Origin: Toxotes chatareus | Lineage: Eukaryota > Chordata > Actinopteri > Toxotidae | Reading direction: 5' to 3' | NCBI GenBank assembly: GCA_016801885.1 | Contig: CM028889.1 | Span: 27,658,001 to 27,722,000 of the forward strand | DNA length: 64,000 bases | Part shown: piece by piece, positions 1 through 12,992 of the stretch | How positions within the stretch are numbered: the stretch's first letter is position 1 | How the letters are laid out: every line of letters begins with the position of its first letter | Translations under genes and position numbers: made by a program | Notes under the pieces: generated by a model | Told to the model about the DNA's origin: nothing | What the model saw: the letters and a program-made list of their open reading frames with translations, nothing else | Database searches by the model: none

Positions 1-343
1 AAGTGCGTTTCAGTGGCAGTGTCACTCACATGGTAACTGCTTTGTTTTGGTCTGAGCAGATTTAAATGTCTGTTTAACTTGTGTTCATGAGGAAGTGACA
101 AACAGCAGCTGATCTACTGAATAACAGCCAGTGAACATGCATGATGTGGTGGTGTTACCTGGCAGTGGCAGGTGTAAATGATCTCACAGCACTGAAACTG
201 AACATGTGATGTAATGTGTGTTCATTATGCCTGGAGTCGTATCACAGCACCTGGAGGTTGTTTAGTGGTTCTGAGCGTTGTCCTCATGTTTCACTGAAGC
301 AGCTGAAGATTTTCCCCCGTGTTCTCTTCTTATTTCCTCCCAG
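1..343 (+). other. rpl5 intron sequence
   Basis: Non-coding. It ends in a pyrimidine-rich tract and CAG acceptor at 341-343, directly before the first visible rpl5 exon. No further exon or RNA gene could be supported here. Confidence 0.7.
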
Positions 344-1815
344 CACCAAGCGCTTCCCTGGGTATGATGCAGAGAGCAAGGAGTTCAACGCTGAGGTTCA
401 TCGCAAGCACATCATGGGCATCAACGTGTCTGAGTACATGAGCTACCTGATGGAGGAGGATGAGGAGGCGTACAAGAAGCAGTTCTCCCGCTTCATCAAG
501 AATGGAGTCACCCCTGATTCGGCAAGTCCTGTTCATGCGTTATTAAATGTTCTCTCTCCTCTAACATGATACCAGACCTGGCAGTAGGTAGGTGGTGCTC
601 TTGAGTCGACTCATGCTTTAGTTGATCTCGTTCAGCGAGCTTACATACTTTCCATATGATAGCCAGGACTTGTCTAATGTTTGAGACACGCCCTTCCCTT
701 CAGGTAGCTCATGAACAAAGAGCTTATCAAGCAGAATGACTCTGTTTCATTAGAGGCACATTTCACACGCGTCCTCAGAAAGGTCACGGGGTCACAGTGT
801 GGTGCTCACAGGACCGATCAGATATCGGTCCGTTCATTTCTTGTGCTGATGATGAATTTTGTACTGTTTCAAATCACTGACATCATAACCAGCTTTAACT
901 CTGCCGCTGCTCGAGCATCGCTGGGCCCTGCTTCTAATTCATATTTATGAACATGATAATCCAACGACTGAACGAAGCTAATCTTTTCAGAAGCTGCATT
1001 GAAACACAGATTCAGGCCGAGGTTTCCTCAGTGCAGACGTGTGGAGCAGCAGAGTTGGCTCGTCGTACTAATTCCTGCCTTAGTGATCACACTGTAAAAG
1101 GCGGTTTAGCGTTAGCCTGAACGGTTTACCTGTCAGGTGGCATGTTGCATGTTGGTGACTGATTGGACCACGAGCTGTAGCAGCTGTGAACCCTGTGCCA
1201 TCATGTAGACTGATGTGGTCTCAGGAGGAAAATGACTCGCGGCTCTAAACACTGCAGTTTGATACAAACCTCTGTGTGTGCAAATGCCTTAAACGGTGTT
1301 TACCATCATGTGTACGTTCCTGTTCTACATTATGAAGTGAACTTTTGAGATTGACCGAGTGTCGATCTTTCAGATTGAGGAAATGTACAAAAAGGCTCAT
1401 GCTACCATTCGTGAGAACCCAGTCCATGAAAAGAAGCCTCCCAAAGAAGTCAAGAAGAAGAGGTGAGACATTCACATGTTGTCTTACTGTGTTCACATCA
1501 TCTTTACATTTATTCTGAATAAAGTAGTTAAAATGTAATTTAGTTAAAATATTTATTGAGGTTATGAGTTATATTCATGTGGTCTGACTGTTCACAGTGA
1601 ATATACTGTTATTAATACAAAGAATCCAACCACAGCTGCCTTTTTGAACACAGCAACTCGAATGTTAATTACTATAAAATGGCAAATGCTAATCGTGCAC
1701 ATTTCTGTGACCCAGGTGGAACCGTTCCAAGCTCTCTCTGGCCCAGAGGAAAGACCGTGTCGCCCAGAAGAAGGCCAGCTTCCTCCGGGCTCAGGAGCAG
1801 GAGGCTGCCGATTAA
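344..1815 (+). CDS. rpl5: Ribosomal protein uL18 (RPL5), 3' part: last three coding exons
   Basis: Large-subunit ribosomal protein that binds 5S rRNA and, with RPL11, forms the 5S RNP. The window starts inside the gene. Exons seen: 344-521, 1374-1462 and 1716-1815, giving about 121 C-terminal residues, from KRFPGYDAESKEFNAEVHRK through MYKKAHATIRENP to the lysine-rich end ASFLRAQEQEAAD and a TAA stop at 1813-1815. The length and sequence fit the C-terminal two fifths of the roughly 297-residue family. The reading frame is preserved across all junctions. The first intron begins GCAAGT instead of GT (see findings). The gene is convergent with dipk1a. Earlier exons lie upstream of the window. 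Teleosts often carry two rpl5 copies, and I cannot tell which this is. Confidence 0.96.
811..880 (+). ncRNA. Possible degenerate box C/D snoRNA in an rpl5 intron
   Basis: Vertebrate RPL5 introns host snoRNAs (SNORD21, SNORA66). In the 522-1373 intron there is a perfect 8-bp hairpin (811-818 with 824-831), then an ATGATGA C-like box at 849-855, then TGTTTCAA, then CTGA (D-like box) at 877-880. As I recall, SNORD21 carries TGTTTCAA inside its 28S guide, but here the guide bases next to the D box do not continue the match. A terminal stem and a clear 5' C box were not found. It may be a decayed copy or chance. Confidence 0.2.
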
Positions 1816-1852
1816 GGTGTCACTCTCAGTGCGTAATGGAGAAATTTGTCCA

Positions 1853-1858
1853 AATAAA
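1853..1858 (+). terminator. rpl5 polyadenylation signal
   Basis: AATAAA lies 38 bases after the rpl5 stop, fitting the very short 3' UTRs usual for ribosomal protein genes. Confidence 0.7.
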
Positions 1859-1989
1859 TTTATCAAAAAAGAGTCGGATCTCTTGTTTACGTTATTGAAT
1901 TGCACTTAATGTATCCTGCCAGGCTCCGTGTTAAACTGCAGACGGATCAGACAGAAGCACTCACTGTTCAGGAAAATGATTCAGTCTAA

Positions 1990-2207
1990 TTTATTAATCA
2001 ATCATTGTCATGGTTCTTTAAAAAAATCGTGCTTTCTTATTTTGCTCCAGCACATTAACAAAGATTATTTAATAATACATCATTTAATATTAAAGTGGCA
2101 TTCCATGACAGCTGCAGAGCTCCAGGATAAAATACATCAGTTGTACATGTGCAGTTGAATATAAGAGGAATCTTACTGCTCCACAGTGAAAGTGAGCATG
2201 TTTTATT
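1990..2207 (-). terminator. Candidate dipk1a polyadenylation signals
   Basis: On the minus strand AATAAA occurs at 2207-2202 (45 bases past the dipk1a stop) and at 1995-1990. Either could end the transcript. The rpl5 and dipk1a 3' ends are therefore only a few hundred bases apart. Confidence 0.4.
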
Positions 2208-2251
2208 TAAAGCCTCGCTCTCTGTGCCTGTGTGCGCCGCTTACTTATTCA

Positions 2252-5200
2252 TTAAGAGTCTTTTGTGTGAGAGATTTTCTTCCATAGCAGAGTTTTCAGA
2301 TTGTTCAGGATCAGCGAGTGTTCGATCTCCATCTGTTCTGCTGAGCCTTTCAGTGCGATGCAGGCGTACAGCTGCTTCTCCAGCTCCTCGCTCACGTCAG
2401 ACGGCGCTCCCCTCAGAATATAGTCTTTGAGCGCGTCACAGGCTTTGGCTAAGTTTGGCCTGGTCACCTCAGGCGTGCAGCGATGCTTGGTGAGGTCGCA
2501 GGACGTGAGGCAGTCGGCCCCGTACAGACAGTCCTTGTCCACGTCGCAGTGCTGCTGCCTGATGCCCTCTTGGAAGATGGCCTCGGGAACAATGTGCCGC
2601 GCGTCCATCACCTTCAGGTCATGATGCTCGTTGTAGCCAAAACTGGCGGCGCTTACGTCGCACATGAGGAAACTGCCGAAAGTGCCGTGGAAAACATCCT
2701 CGACCAGCTCCAGCAGTCCGATGGAGATCTTGGCCTTGTGCGGCCAGGAGGGTGTGAACCACTGGTCGATGCTGCGGCGCAGACCTGCAGGAATCCACAG
2801 CTCGATGATCCAGGGTAGACTGATCCCGTACAGGGGAGAGTATGGCACTTTCTCCATCACATACAGGTCTCCACAGAAGCCCAGTAACTTGGGTGTGTGC
2901 TCTCTGTCTTGTAGGACCAGTGCCAACAAGAACTCATTAAGCTGCAGCAGAGCCCACGTGGAGCGAGCCTCGGGTAGTGACATGTGACCATCCTTATTGG
3001 CATCTGCAATAGACAGTACTTGGGTTGCCAGGTCTGCGAGGTTGGCCTGTTCACCCACTTTAGCCTGTAAGGAAATGTAAGAAAAGCCGTCAGACAAACT
3101 GAGGGTTGTAATTCAGACTCAGGCTGGATTTTAGTTTCCAGTGTTTAATGAAAACTTGACCTTTAAGTGGTTGAAGATCATCTCCCTGAACTTTTCCACT
3201 GAGGTGCCCTTGGTGGGAATGTTGAAGGCCACAGCCTCCTTCCTGGGCTCCATCTCGTTTCCCAAATCATAATGAGGAGCCTCCTCCATCTGGCATTTAA
3301 TGACCCCCTCCAGGTCTCCCCAGCTCCCTGAGTAAACCTAAAATAAACAGGAAGAGAAGAGGCTGGATGAACAACCAGCAGGCTGGAGAGCACTGTCTGA
3401 TTTAGAACCAAGCACTGACCTGGCTGTTGGGCTTGGCAGTGAAGCACTTCCCCAGGTAAAGTGTGTCTTTGTCACACAGGCTGCTGCAGGCTGAGCCGTC
3501 AATGACTCCTTTTCTGTATTTGTCACACTGAAAAATAGGATGGGAACAATGATCCGGAGCAGACCGGGAACACGTGTTCTGTAGGACAGGACCCGGATCG
3601 ACGGATGCATGTGGCGAAGTAAAAACACTCACTATTGAATTTTTGCAGTCATGCCCGCGACACAGCTCTGTGTAGGACGAGTACTCCACATACACTATCC
3701 AGCTCCCCACGAACACGGCCAGCCAGGAGAAGAACAGGTACTTCATGTGTAGGTAGGAGAATCTGGCCTGTTGGGAACATTTCAGGAGATGTGAAGCATC
3801 TCGGTCAAAGATCAGCTTTAAGAGTCACGTGAAAAGTGCAGTAAAAAAGCCAGAACAATCTGATTGGATTTGTTTTGGGATGAGGGCTGTGCTTGTTGCC
3901 TGAGGCTGACCTCTGCATTAACCTGAATACTCTCAGAAGCAATGTTACGTCTGAGGATCAATGCACGACGCACAGCTGTCCCAGAACAACAGGAACTCAC
4001 TGCACTAATGGTTGTTATTTAAAGGGGCACTCCACTGATTTTTAGAGCTGCAACAATTAGTCAGTCATTAGTCACCATGAGAGGAGTAATTGGCGACTGT
4101 TCTCAGAAGCATTTAGACAGATCGTTAGATCGTTTCCACCTGCTCACGTGTGACACACACGTGATTTTCTTTTTCTTTTCAGTTTTACATCAGTGAATTT
4201 TCAGGCATTTTATAAAATAAGTCTGCGTTTGCTTTGTCTGTGGCAGCTCTGCTCTGACGCACCTGTAGCTGAAGTGGCCGGAGAGTCGGACACACTGACT
4301 GTATTTGCTGAAATCACAGTGAAAATCTACCATCAAAGGAGGTAAAACTTTCTTTGGGTCATTATTCATGAAATGCGACATGTGACGTGTTCAGTGTGTC
4401 AACTTCATTTTCAAAGATGATCATGTAATAAAAGTTAATCCAGCAGTCTAATTAATGCTTCGTTTAGCCGGTGAGTGGGGAACAAGCCTGTAAGTGGAAT
4501 ACAAATTAGTTCCAAACTCAGCTGTGTCCCAGGCTACGTCATTAATGCAATTGCTTCTAAATAGGTGCTGTATAATTAACAGTAAATGCTGTTTGTGGTC
4601 TGGCACAGCAACAGTGGGATGTTTCGAGCGACTCCAGACTCATTACCTTGTCGTTTGATTTTCTTTCTAATTCCCCAGAATACAAATACAGTCTGCTTAG
4701 ATCCATAATGGCTTTCCTCCAACTGCAGAGCATTAGAGAAAAATAACATACTTTTCAGCAGCCCTGCTTTCCCGTCTGTTAATGATTCTTGCACTCAGCG
4801 CTTGACATTGATGGACTCCCCCTGCTTCTACCCTCTGCCCCTTTCACTTCCAATTTTCTTTATTGGCTTAAGTGTCTTTGTCTCTCTCCCTCTTCTTTTC
4901 CTTTCTGTAACACTCTGTGCTCCATCTTCCTGTGGGATCTTTGCAATGCGACTTTACAGTTCAAGAGAAAATATCTTGATGGTCACTCTGGTTCTTTCCA
5001 CACACACTTTGCCAGAAAAGGCAGATTACATGTGGGTTAGTCATCTGTATCTGTCTCTAAATGGATTCTTGATCAATTTTCTGATTTTTGAAATCAAGCT
5101 TTCAGAGCCTATATGTCCTCTCTCAGAGGACTTTGATCTCACGGTAGTCTGTATTGTGGAAACGCCGCGATCAGATATCATCGAAATCGTTTTTTGGAAA

Positions 5201-8200
5201 GGAGGGTTTGCTCGTGAGAAGCTGCTGCTGGTACTTGCTGAAGTCAGCAGAGTTATGTGACGTTATAACTGCATGGATTTCTTTTTTGTGGTCACGCTGT
5301 ACAGGCTGCATTTACACTTGGCTGAAATCCCGTCAGAATACAAGCCAGACCGCCCACGGAAGTATCTGATCCAATCAGATTCACTTTTCCAGGTACAGGC
5401 TGCATTTTAACGTCAGGTGTGTGTAAGTATTAAGTTCAGGGCCATAAAACCAAAACAATGGGCTGAAAGATGTTAAAATGCACCACAGAGCTGAGGAGAG
5501 CGGTGAATCAGGTGATCATTCACTCTGTCGCTATGAGCGTCTACAGTCATCTCAGGACTTGTTTAATATGACTTTCTGATAATTGTAGTTAATCAGTAGA
5601 TGTTTAAATGACAGCGTTCACACACCAGTCATCTTCCAAACACCGTGTAGATATAAGAAATGGTCTGATTACATTGACGAGCTGTTTGAATATCATTTCT
5701 GCAATTTTCTCTATTGATTGGTTTATTTACAAATGTGAACATACAGACCCACAGCAAGTTTAACAGCAGTAAGTAAGTAAGTAAGTGCTCCATGAAGCTC
5801 CCACTGATTCTCCATAGGTGAAATGCATTATGGAAATAACACTGCAGGGATACAAATGTATGGTCGGCCTGACTCTGATCGATCGCTTGTGGCTTTGATT
5901 TCAACTGTGCCTGATGTATTTCTGTCTCTGGGATTACGTATTGACCCTTTGTGTGAGGAGAGCGTTACACAAACATGGCTAATGAGGTGATATTGATTGT
6001 GGCTGCTGTGACAGCTATTAATTAGAGACTGACTGGGAGCTGTGGCCATATGCTGAGGTGGGTGGAGAGAAACGTCTGCCTCGATCTGGTTGAAGTCCTT
6101 CCTCTACGCCCACCCGCAGCCCTGTTATCCAAACCACGCTGAAGTGGAAACCTCTGTGAAATCACATACCAGGATACTGTGTGAGTACATGCTGTACATT
6201 CACACAGAGCCACCTGACGCTGAACTACATTGGCAGAAAGGAGATTAAGCTGATCAAGAACAGCACATTACTGTTCTGACACTTGGTTTTTGCAGCCAGC
6301 ACACCATTCATCCATTATGTATGATTATAAAGCCATCCCTCAGAGGCTGCTGGTTAATGGGCTGCTGTGCAGAGCTGAGAAAGACATCAAAACACAAACA
6401 AAAGATGGAGAGAGGGCTGGAAGAGTGAAAAACGGGAGACATCTGTGAGGAGCTGGCTTGATATCGCTGACAGATACAAAACAGCAGCCATGCATGATGC
6501 ACATAAAGAACAGGCACGCAGGTAACATGTTGATGGAAGGGACCACCTGAGAGAGTCACGCTGCACCATGCCTCTCCACATGTCACAGACTCTCTAAAGG
6601 AAAAAGGATGTCTGCACAGACACTACAAAGATCTGACTCATCACAGTCCAGACAGCAAGCAACCCCCCACCACACACACACACACCACCTCCACCCCCCA
6701 TGCAAGCATACAAAGCACGCATTTCCATGCTGACTCAATACTGCGACATTAACACATGTGAACATTACTTTATCAGCTGTTCTGTCTGTCATGATGCTAT
6801 AAATCTAACATCATGGGCACAGTACACAAACAATACACACAATAAATGCAAGCACATGTTACTCGTGTGAGGACTGCAGCTTCCTGTCAGGGAAACCTCC
6901 TCCCACATCTGAACTAACAGGTCAGAGCTGCAATGTGCAGATAAATCCATGTAGGTTATTGGTAATCTGTCATATCTGTAAAGAGTTTTAAATAATCACT
7001 GAAACCAAATTTTCATTTTCACACCCCAGTAATGTATTACTGTACACCCAGATACAGCATTCCTCTGCAGAACCAGGGCTTTATAAGGCCGACTAAATGT
7101 CAGCAGTTGCCAGTTTGTGTAACTTATTTATGACCAGAAATGAAAGTTATGAATGCTGTGCACTCGCCTGTAGAGAACATGTTTGACATCATCCTCACCT
7201 CTGAGTCAGTCCACGGTGAAATGCTCCATTTTAGAGACAACACCTTTCATTTCAAAACACTTTTCAGCTCGATGGTAATATCAAAGACTAAAGCAGAATC
7301 TGCACATGAACAAAACCAATATTTTCAGCTTCGTCAGTTTCTCTATTTCAGTGGAAATAGCTTCTCTCTGAGGATCAGTGAGTGACACTTCTTAAGCTGT
7401 CACTGGAAGGCTGAGGTGACCTAGAAAACTGAACGATGCTGGTGGCTGTCTCTTGAGACTGGCTGTCTCTCCCTCTGTTCCCTCCTCCTGACAGTTTTTG
7501 TCTCTAACATGCAGGGGCAAGGGCAGGAAGTGTGCGGCACCAGCTGACACAAGACCGTGTTGGAGAAAAATTAGTGAAGCAAATGGCTGTAGTCTCAAAA
7601 CATGCAACCAGGCTTTAAAGGAAACAGTGAGAGATGGTAATCTGATGATGTAGGGGGCACTTTTTTTTTTTTTTTACCTCTTCAGTCAATCAGGGAATGT
7701 GCTCGAGTCGACTTTCTATTAATCTAAGTCTGTGGATCCTACATTTGGGTTCCCGAGACCTCCACGTGTCCTTGAGGGGCTTCCCCAGCTGAGTTTAATT
7801 TTACTTATGAAGAATGCCACTGTGGACTTCACCTAATTTCACTCACATCCAACTGTTACATAATGTTCTTCAACAGCTTCCTAGATGAGGATGATCAGAT
7901 CAGCATCGTATCCAGCACAGCTCTGTGGTTTAATATGAATGTACAGGACTGGCTCGTTTAACGGAATGATGCTGAAGCAGAGCCTAACCCTAACCCCGTG
8001 GTTTGCACCTGCATGCGAAAAGTGTCCGACCTGTGTGATGATATTAAGCTTCATACTAAACTTTCGCAGCCTCAGAAACAGCCTCACAATGTGTGGCTGT
8101 ACCAGCTGGATGCATCATGGACGTGGTTGCTACAGCAACGGGGATCAGGAGGATGGCTGATTCCTGTCGAGCCGTCGAGCATCAAGTGACTTTCTGATTC

Positions 8201-8459
8201 AGTCACAGAAACCAACAGTAATTCCTACAAATGATCTCTGTTCCAGGTGCAATACGTGAAGGTCAAATGATAAAATGGTAAAAGCTCCTCTCTGCGCTTC
8301 ACATCCACTGAGCGGGTGTATGAAGGCAGGATATGCACAGACGCAGCCGGTAGATCCCCAGCTGGACTTTACATCAGAGTGCAGAGGGATTTCCCAGAAG
8401 CTTACCTGGATGTACAGAGGCTTCCTGACGAACCCCCATGGAAACAGACCTCTTGCCAT
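2252..8459 (-). CDS. dipk1a: Divergent protein kinase domain 1A (FAM69A), complete coding sequence
   Basis: ER/Golgi type II membrane protein of the FAM69 secretory-pathway kinase-like family. Five coding exons on the minus strand: 8459-8406, 3767-3633, 3527-3420, 3337-3161 and 3064-2252. All junctions have AG acceptors and GT donors in frame, giving 428 aa, the length I recall for human DIPK1A. Exon 1 encodes MARGLFPWGFVRKPLYIQ. A transmembrane segment follows at about residues 28-45, then a Cys-rich lumenal stretch (CRGHDC, CDKY, SACSSLC). A canonical EF-hand loop sits at residues 179-190 (DANKDGHMSLPE), inside the kinase-like domain as known for FAM69 proteins. The ending KKISHTKDS is nearly that of the human protein. 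Intron 1 is 4.6 kb. The gene is convergent with rpl5, as in human 1p22. Confidence 0.95.
3768..8405 (-). other. dipk1a intron 1, no further gene seen
   Basis: A 4.6 kb intron. Open frames here (up to 152 codons at 4802-5260) lack recognisable domains and splice context. Only simple repeats were noticed: a short GTAA tract near 5768, a CA-rich tract at 6668-6685 and a T run at 7662-7675. Confidence 0.7.
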
Positions 8460-8780
8460 GGCAAATGCAGAACATCTCACAGCAGCGGCTCAACGAAGAA
8501 ATTCGGCGCGCACTTCACACGGTATCAGGCAACGCCTCTCGTGCTTAGCCTGGAAAATGTCCAAATATAAAACATCAGTAAATGTGTGTAAGCACCGTGG
8601 AAGTGCGCCTTCATCCACAGAGGCAGCACACTCAGCTGCGCCGCCGACGGCTGCGAAGTCAGGTTCATATTGGCCATGACCACCTCTGAGGCGCTCTGAC
8701 CAATAACAGGAGGAGGATGGGTCACACCTGGCAACCTCCCGCGCTCCGTCTCCGTTTGGGTAAGTTTTTTTCTGGTTTTT
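8460..8780 (-). promoter_or_regulatory. dipk1a promoter / 5' UTR region
   Basis: GC- and CpG-richer sequence directly upstream of the dipk1a start. Two CCAAT-type (NF-Y) boxes lie about 30 bases apart: CCAAT on the minus strand at 8673-8669 and on the plus strand at 8700-8704, about 210-245 bases from the ATG. No TATA box was seen. This fits a housekeeping-type promoter, but the start site is not defined. Confidence 0.45.
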
Positions 8781-9052
8781 TTAATAATCGCCTGCATTAA
8801 CAAAAGGCTCAAAGCTCGAGCTTTTCTAACGTGATTTAAATAAAAAGCTGAAAATGAAATTCCCCATAAAGTCAGTTGGTTGTGTTCTGGTTCTGCTGGT
8901 GCTGCAGGTGAAGTGTCTGAAAACCACAGGCTCGTATGCTCATTGTGCTCATCACCTGAAAATATGGAAAAATGTGGAGTTTGCTCTAAAACTAGTTTTC
9001 TCTTAGCGCTGAGCCAGTGACCTGTGTGGAGTGGTTGGGACCAAAACAGAGC

Positions 9053-9438
9053 TTAAAGGACCAGTGTGTAGGTTTTAGTGACATCTAGTGGTGAGGTTGC
9101 AGATTGCAACCCACTGAATGCCCCTCCCTTCTCCCTTCCCTTTCCAAGCATGTAGAAACACCTACGGTGGCCTTCAGGTAACGTAACAACTCAAAAGGCT
9201 CCTTTGCCAGTGTTTGATTTGTCCGCTCTGGGCTACTGTAGAGACATGATAATCCGACATGGTGGGCTCCGTGGAAGACGGCTCACTCTCTATGTAGATG
9301 TGAAGGGCTCATGTAAAGCTACTTAAAACTAAAATAGCTCTCAGTTTCAGGTGGTTATTCACTAAACATAATTACAAATATTCTATTCCATTTAGTCAGT
9401 AGATCCCCCAAAATCCTACACACTGCTCCTGTAAAGGA
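9053..9438. mobile_element. Teleost MITE-like element with terminal inverted repeats
   Basis: The left end reads TTAAAGGACCAGTGTGTAGG. The right end, complemented, reads TTTACAGGAGCAGTGTGTAGG, so about 20 bases are shared with few mismatches. The interior (ACATCTAGTGGTGAGGTTGC, CTACGGTGGCCTTCAGGTAA, TCTGGGCTACTGTAG) matches a very abundant percomorph interspersed element I recognise from memory. It has no coding capacity and is a non-autonomous DNA transposon. The superfamily is uncertain. Confidence 0.75.
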
Positions 9439-12288
9439 GAGGGAACGTGGACGTCCGTTCATCGAGTGACCTAAACACAATAAATACTAATGTAAAGTCT
9501 GTTTGACCTCAGGGAAAGGTCAAAGCTAAGGTCAGAATGAATTGTGGACTTCCATAGCACATTTCTCTGAGTATTCATAACATTAAGAAATGCCTGAAGT
9601 CAGGTTATTGGATCCAAAGTAAAGGTTTTCTTTTATCGACAGAGAAAACCTGTGAGATAAAGACAGATGTGTGAATGAGCACGATCTAAACAAAGTCTGA
9701 ATTCTTAGTTGGACACAGCTAGTTTAGTAAAAGCTAAAGGGAACTTTAAATTCTTCTCCTGCTACAGTTTAAAAACAAATGACCTACACAAACAACCGCA
9801 GTTCCCAGAAAAGTTGGCTTCAGGGCAGATTTGTAAAGCCTCACTATTTTAAAAACACAACAACAACAGCAACAACAACAAAAGTCATTCCAGGCAGACT
9901 ATCACAGGCTCAGTGGAGGATGAGACTCACAGCTCGGAGGGAAGCTGGTGTCAGCAGAACAGGAAGATAGAGGACAAGAAGCTGTCAGCTTCACTGCCAG
10001 AGTGCGATCATGAATCAGATCATCCTTGTTCTGATTTAGATTTTAGAGGGTTTAACCTACATCCATATTAAATGCATTTCTGTCTCTGGAAGGAGAGCCA
10101 ACAGGTGTATGTGCTCAGGTGACATGCAGTACATTTGCACAGTAACAGGATATATAAAAAAGCATAAATATCAAATGAATACTTTGCCTATAAGCATCTA
10201 TATTTTGGACTAAAGCTGTTATATGTGAAAAGGCTTCAGCGCCTGACTCTGTGGGATGTGAGATCTCTTACCGGCATCTTGTAAATGAAGAGACAGAAGA
10301 CTGTTAGACTGAATCTCAAGGGAATGTACCAATAAAAGGTAATGGGCACTCAGTTGTACAGCACATTAGCATGTGCAGCACATTATCATCCATCAAAACA
10401 AACAACGGTCAAACTCACTGTGATTGTATTTCATGAAAAAGTCCTGCCAAGCATGAAAACTCAACGGGGCGATTTGTCTTTACAGTTAGGTACGACAGCT
10501 TTAATTGCACAGGAATAAAGAATTCATGCAGCACGACAGAGCTGTGATAGCTGCAGCGCTAAACTCTTTACAGCGAGAACATTAGAGCAGACATAAAACA
10601 AAGCTGGCATCAGCGCCGGCAATACTGTGGAAGAGCTTTGAGTCTGGAGCAGAGTTATAGGAGCTTGCAGGGAGAAGGTATTTTCTCTGATTATGTAATA
10701 CAGACCACCTTGAGGTACTCTGAGTGGGCAGATTTAAAAAAAATCAGATTTCCATATAAGAGCAAACAAACAACAGCCTTGCTGATGCAGAGATGAAGGC
10801 GGCAGCACCACTGCACAGAGAGTATGGCAGAGAAGCTCTCCAGTCACATACAGCCCTGTTTGGTTGCCTGATTAAGACCAGCACAGGTAATTATGCACAA
10901 ACACAACCTTCCAGATTAATTAACACTGGAAAAACAGCTGCATTGATTTTATATTTCCATGTCTAAATTCAATTTACCGTTCATTAAATACAGTAAGCCT
11001 TGCTCAGTCTTGCAGCCACCCACACCTGCTCATTGCCCTGTTGTTCCATTAACATCCATCAACAACCAATAAGCTCATCAGAAATCACTTGATTCTGGAA
11101 CAGTTTGTACCTGTGATGAAAATATAATAATAACACAAATCACAAGGGCAATACCAGGCTATTTGTAACAGCTGATGTTTGACTAATAGTTTTAAGGTGG
11201 GTGCTGAAATGAAAATGAGAAAAGAGAAAGATGCTTTATTAAACCTGCTTTGGTGGCAGAGAGCAGACTAACTGTTGTTAGCCTTCCCCCTTATGGCGAC
11301 AGTGTTGTATTACAGTTTTACGCTTACACCCAGCTTTCTCGAGTAAGACAGAAATATTCAGAACATGTGGGAACAAGAAAATTTTCAGGAGCTAGAACGT
11401 TTTTTTTTTTCTTTTTTCCCAGATCTCTGTCTGTTTATCTGGATCATTTATACTCATTCACCCATTCACACACAGATGGCAGTGAGCTGCCATTCGAGGA
11501 GCTGGTCTGACCATCGGGAGCAGTTTGGGCTTCGTTAAACGTTCTCTCTGCTCAGAACAGGTCCAGTGTGTGGAATCCTGCTCCAACATGCTGCAGATGA
11601 AATGTGGAGCTCTTCCTTCGTTTGCACTGACATAATGTTACCTGCAAAGATATTAAACTCACACATACACATGAATCAATCTGATTAAAGCTCCATCCAC
11701 TGCTGTCTGACCTCAGTCTAACCTCAGCAGACCGTGTTCACTCATCATGGAGGACACCTCTCCTGTCTAAATCTGTATTTCTGCCTTAAGTCACTCACTG
11801 TTTCCACAATGTTGTTGATTTTTTCAGTTTACAAGTTCAGAGTTCTCTCAAAATATTTTACACACAACATATGCAAAGACAATTTTATTTCTGGAACAGC
11901 ATCGCTGTGAACCTGCTGTTCTCCCTCAGATTTCCATAACAGATGGTATGTATTGCTTTGAGAGTTTTTTTTAATGTGATGACTAATGTTTTCACTATGA
12001 GCCTGTAGGATAAGACATATTATGCAAAGTGACCTTCTGTCCTCCTCCTGCTGAGGATTAGCAAAACACTGATAATTCATTTAGATATCGACTCCTGACC
12101 CAAACTCTTCCTGTATAGCCAGACTGGTTTGTTACGGTCTTAAATCCCAACAACAAAATTTGAGATAAATCTTTGCTATAACTAGTTTGATATGTGACTA
12201 GTTGAGATGCTGGTCCTGGTCTCTGTCTGGTGGAGATCCTGCAGGCGGAGGTAGGGAACAGCTATAGTCAGTTCTAGAGATCTCACAC

Positions 12289-12325
12289 AACAAGACACAG
12301 CACAACACAACACAACACAACAAGA
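12289..12325. repeat. CAACA pentanucleotide tandem repeat
   Basis: Short imperfect array of ACACAACACA units, repeated about six times. Confidence 0.7.
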
Positions 12326-12964
12326 CGCACCGCAGCAGCTACACAGTCAGACATGTGGACACCGAGCTTCTGATTCAAGGATCATCCGTGCCATATGCAC
12401 TTTTTTGGGGGGGTCATGTGCATGTATGGGGCTTTCTGGAGCACAATCAGTTCATTGTAGATAAGCGTACCAAATGTATTCACTCACTTTAACACAGCAG
12501 CCTTTTATTGGTCGCTTCTCAAAGTGGATTACCCTGAAGGAAGAGGTGTTTCTTCCTGAAATAGATCTCATATCATCGTATCAACTTTTTTCTTGTTTCG
12601 TATTTTAAAGTGGTGTTGCTTCCTGTTCAACGAGGTCAAAACATGTTTAATCAGTTTTATTGGCAAAATATCCTGTAATACAATATGATTTTATATTTAG
12701 TCTCAATTATCAGACTCATCAGTGAAGGTGATGCTGTTTTTGTGCTACGTTCAAACTGTTGACATTTAAGAAGCTTTACTCTGTAACGACACTGTTGTTG
12801 GAAAGGACGTGTGACTCTGATTCTCCTCAGATGCTGCCTCTGCATTACATCTCCCACTGTTGCATAAAGTCTGGTTTTAAATTTTCAAAAATAACAATGA
12901 TTTTGTTTTTGTTTCTGCATGTGGCCAGCCTGCGGGGAGGAGGCAGAGAGACGCAGAGAGAGCA

Positions 12965-12992
12965 GAAGGAGAAGAAGAAGAAGAAGAAGAAG
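12965..12992. repeat. GAA trinucleotide repeat
   Basis: About nine GAA/AGA units, slightly interrupted at the left end. Confidence 0.8.

Noticed and set aside
4802..5260. 152-codon hydrophobic open frame in dipk1a intron 1
   Set aside because: Hydrophobicity follows from T-rich DNA; no homology signal or supporting exon structure.
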